In this document: piece after piece, positions 5,432 to 6,789 of the stretch
How positions within the stretch are numbered: the stretch's first letter is position 1
How the letters are laid out: each line of letters opens with the position of its first letter
DNA from: JBOHCT01 sp050699055
Lineage (GTDB): Bacteria > Actinomycetota > Actinomycetes > Streptosporangiales > JBOHCT01
Reading direction: 5' to 3'
NCBI GenBank assembly: GCA_050699055.1
Contig: JBOHCT010000213.1
Coordinates: 1 to 6,789 of the forward strand
Length of the DNA: 6,789 nt
Position numbers and translations under genes: made by a program
Notes under the pieces: generated by a model
Seen by the model: the letters and a program-made list of their open reading frames with translations, nothing else
The model's database searches: none
Told to the model about the DNA's origin: nothing

Positions 5432-5515
5432 CTAACCCGTCACCGCGACGCCCGAGAAGGCCCCGCCCACGAAGACACCGCCCCGAACCCGCCCCGAAGC
5501 CTCATGCGACCCCAT
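5432..5515 (-). CDS. Possible 27-residue ORF coupled to dxr (speculative)
   Basis: An ATG at 5515-5513 overlaps the dxr stop by one base (TGATG). Its frame runs 27 codons to TAG at 5432-5434, eleven bases before the protease start. The product would begin MGSHEASGRV, end in a Gly/Val/Ala-rich stretch and carry no known motif. About 80 percent of its third positions are G or C, which does not separate it from background. It may simply be a coupling device that carries ribosomes from dxr towards the protease start, or it may be chance. There is no clear ribosome binding site. Confidence 0.2.
   Translation of the reverse strand: MGSHEASGRVRGGVFVGGAFSGVAVTG
5478..5499. repeat. 11-bp tandem duplication in the dxr-protease gap
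   Basis: CCGCCCCGAA occurs at 5478-5487 and again at 5489-5498, an 11-base period. It lies in the 94-base gap between dxr and the protease gene. Simple GC-rich sequence can give this by chance. Confidence 0.35.
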
Positions 5516-6741
5516 CACCCGTGATCGGTCAGTTCGCGCGCGCGTGTCCGCGCCCACGCGTCGGCACGCAACACATCGTCCAGCATCAGACCGGTTCCCC
5601 CGCTCCCGGGTCCGCCCGCACACTCCCCGACGACCCTTGCGACGGTGTCGACGATCTCAGGGAACGGTATCCGCCGCTCGAGGAAGGCGGCCACACACTC
5701 CTCGTTGGCCGCGTTGTACACGGCCGGTGCGGTGCCGCCCGCGGCACCCACCTGGCGGGCCAGCTCGACCGCGGGGAACGCCTCGCCATCGACGGGGAGG
5801 AACTCCCAGGTGCTCCCACTGCTCCAGTCGACGGCAGGCGCGGCGCCCGCGACCCGCTCGGGCCAGCCGAGCGCGAGCGAGATCGGCAGCCGCATGTCGG
5901 GCGGGCTCGCCTGGGCGATCGTCGAGCCGTCCGCGTACTCGACCATGGAATGAACGATCGACTGCGGGTGGACGACGACCTCGATCCGCTCGAAGGGCAC
6001 GTCGAACAGCAGGTGCGCCTCGATCACCTCGAGGCCCTTGTTGACGAGCGTGGCGGAGTTCACGGTGATGACCGGCCCCATCGTCCACGTCGGGTGGGCG
6101 AGCGCCTGCTCCGGCGTCACGTCCGCGAGCTCGTCGCGCCGACGACCGCGAAACGGGCCGCCACTCGCCGTCACGATGAGCTTGCGGACCTCGGACGCCG
6201 ACCCGCCGCGAAGGCACTGTGCGAGGGCGGAGTGCTCGGAGTCGACGGGCACGATCTGACCCGGGGCGGCGCGCTCCTTGACCAGCGGACCGCCGACGAT
6301 CAACGACTCCTTGTTCGCCAGCGCGAGGACACGCCCAGCCTCCAGGGCGGCGAGCGTGGAGGTGAGCCCGAGTGAGCCGGTCACGCCGTTCAGCACGACA
6401 TCGCAGGGCCAGCGTGCCAGCTCGTCGACCGCGGCGGGCCCGGCGAGGATCTTGGGCAGCGTGAAGGCACCCGTGCTGTACCCGCGGTCCTTGGCGGCCC
6501 GGTAGAACGCGAGCTGCAGGTCTTGGGCCGCGCTGGCCTGAGCGACGGCGACGGCCCGCACGCCGAGCCGCAACGCCTGCGTGGCGAGCAGGTCGACCCG
6601 GTTGCCCCCCGACGCGAGCCCCACCACACGGAACCGGTCGGGATTGCGGACGGCGACGTCGATCGCCTGGGTCCCGATCGAGCCGGTCGATCCGAGGATG
6701 ATGATCTCTCTGGGACGTGACTCCACGCCGCCATTCTCCAT
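5515..6741 (-). CDS. dxr: 1-deoxy-D-xylulose 5-phosphate reductoisomerase (DXR, IspC)
   Basis: DXR is a cytosolic enzyme that rearranges and reduces DXP to 2-C-methyl-D-erythritol 4-phosphate using NADPH and a divalent metal. It is the first committed MEP-pathway step and the target of fosmidomycin. The 408-residue protein is full length. The NADPH-binding start is I-L-G-S-T-G-S-I-G (15-23), followed by L-N-G-V-T-G-S-L-G (117-125) and L-A-N-K-E-S-L (141-147). Metal ligands are expected at Asp167 and Glu169 (D-S-E-H-S) and Glu238 in N-S-A-T-L-V-N-K-G-L-E-V-I-E-A (228-242), with substrate contacts Ser193 (A-S-G-G-P-F), Asn234 and Lys235. The flexible-loop region H-P-Q-S-I-V-H-S-M-V-E-Y (258-269) is intact, and a helical C-terminal domain follows from about 310. 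ATG 6741 leaves a normal short lead before the Rossmann fold. I see no strong ribosome site or promoter in the 48 bases left in the window; TATCTG on the minus strand there is a weak -10 candidate. Confidence 0.97.
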   Translation of the reverse strand: MENGGVESRPREIIILGSTGSIGTQAIDVAVRNPDRFRVVGLASGGNRVDLLATQALRLGVRAVAVAQASAAQDLQLAFYRAAKDRGYSTGAFTLPKILAGPAAVDELARWPCDVVLNGVTGSLGLTSTLAALEAGRVLALANKESLIVGGPLVKERAAPGQIVPVDSEHSALAQCLRGGSASEVRKLIVTASGGPFRGRRRDELADVTPEQALAHPTWTMGPVITVNSATLVNKGLEVIEAHLLFDVPFERIEVVVHPQSIVHSMVEYADGSTIAQASPPDMRLPISLALGWPERVAGAAPAVDWSSGSTWEFLPVDGEAFPAVELARQVGAAGGTAPAVYNAANEECVAAFLERRIPFPEIVDTVARVVGECAGGPGSGGTGLMLDDVLRADAWARTRARELTDHG

Positions 6742-6789
6742 GCCCGCCGGCCTAGTGGCCGCGCAGATAGGACGGTGAGGTCCCAGCAG

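Noticed and set aside
4206..5435. 409-codon plus-strand frame opposite the protease gene
   Set aside because: Antisense shadow; highly charged His/Asp/Arg composition without motifs, while the minus strand encodes an intact site-2 protease.
5089..6375. 428-codon plus-strand frame across the protease start and dxr
   Set aside because: It spans two real genes and their gap; composition is Arg/Pro-rich and changes abruptly, as expected of a shadow.
1..6789. Mobile element, phage or defence system
   Set aside because: All genes belong to a conserved chromosomal neighbourhood; no transposase, integrase, terminal repeats or defence domains are visible.

Overview
The window looks like chromosomal DNA of a high-GC actinobacterium. 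Third codon positions are almost all G or C, GTG starts are common, and every recognisable protein has its closest remembered relatives in actinobacteria. The gene order dxr - site-2 protease - ispG - GNAT (DUF4081) is a conserved actinobacterial block. From memory it matches M. tuberculosis Rv2870c to Rv2867c. The variant G-S-F-T-H motif in the protease reminds me of Propionibacteriales-type proteins, but I cannot fix the order from this alone.

Layout. The right two thirds is a minus-strand block read from right to left: dxr (6741-5515), an M50 site-2 protease (5420-4278), ispG (3991-2825), a GNAT acetyltransferase (2754-1906) and a HAD-like hydrolase (1880-1173). The left part has two plus-strand genes: a small lipoprotein (245-745) and a DUF4439 ferritin-like protein (742-1272), joined by an ATGA overlap. 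The DUF4439 and HAD genes converge and overlap by 100 bp. Bases 1-244 contain no gene I can support. By synteny they probably form the divergent control region between the lipoprotein and a minus-strand gene (rimP is expected) to the left.

How the genes work together. Dxr and IspG catalyse the second and the sixth (next-to-last) steps of the MEP route to isoprenoid precursors (DXP to MEP, and MEcPP to HMBPP). The protease between them is an integral membrane enzyme that in relatives cleaves anti-sigma factors, so its link to isoprenoids is probably historical or regulatory. The GNAT and HAD proteins have no assigned substrate. The lipoprotein and DUF4439 protein look like a surface/cytosol pair of distantly similar helical proteins.

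Most of the window is ordinary conserved chromosome. The part that stands out is the 286-base gap between the protease and ispG (3992-4277). It carries at least four short perfect or near-perfect triloop hairpins, a 9-base long-range inverted repeat that competes with one of them, a plausible ispG promoter whose -35 lies in another inverted-repeat arm, and a further 7-bp stem in the ispG leader. A possible 27-codon reading frame overlapping the dxr stop, and the antisense tail of the DUF4439 gene, are secondary points of interest.
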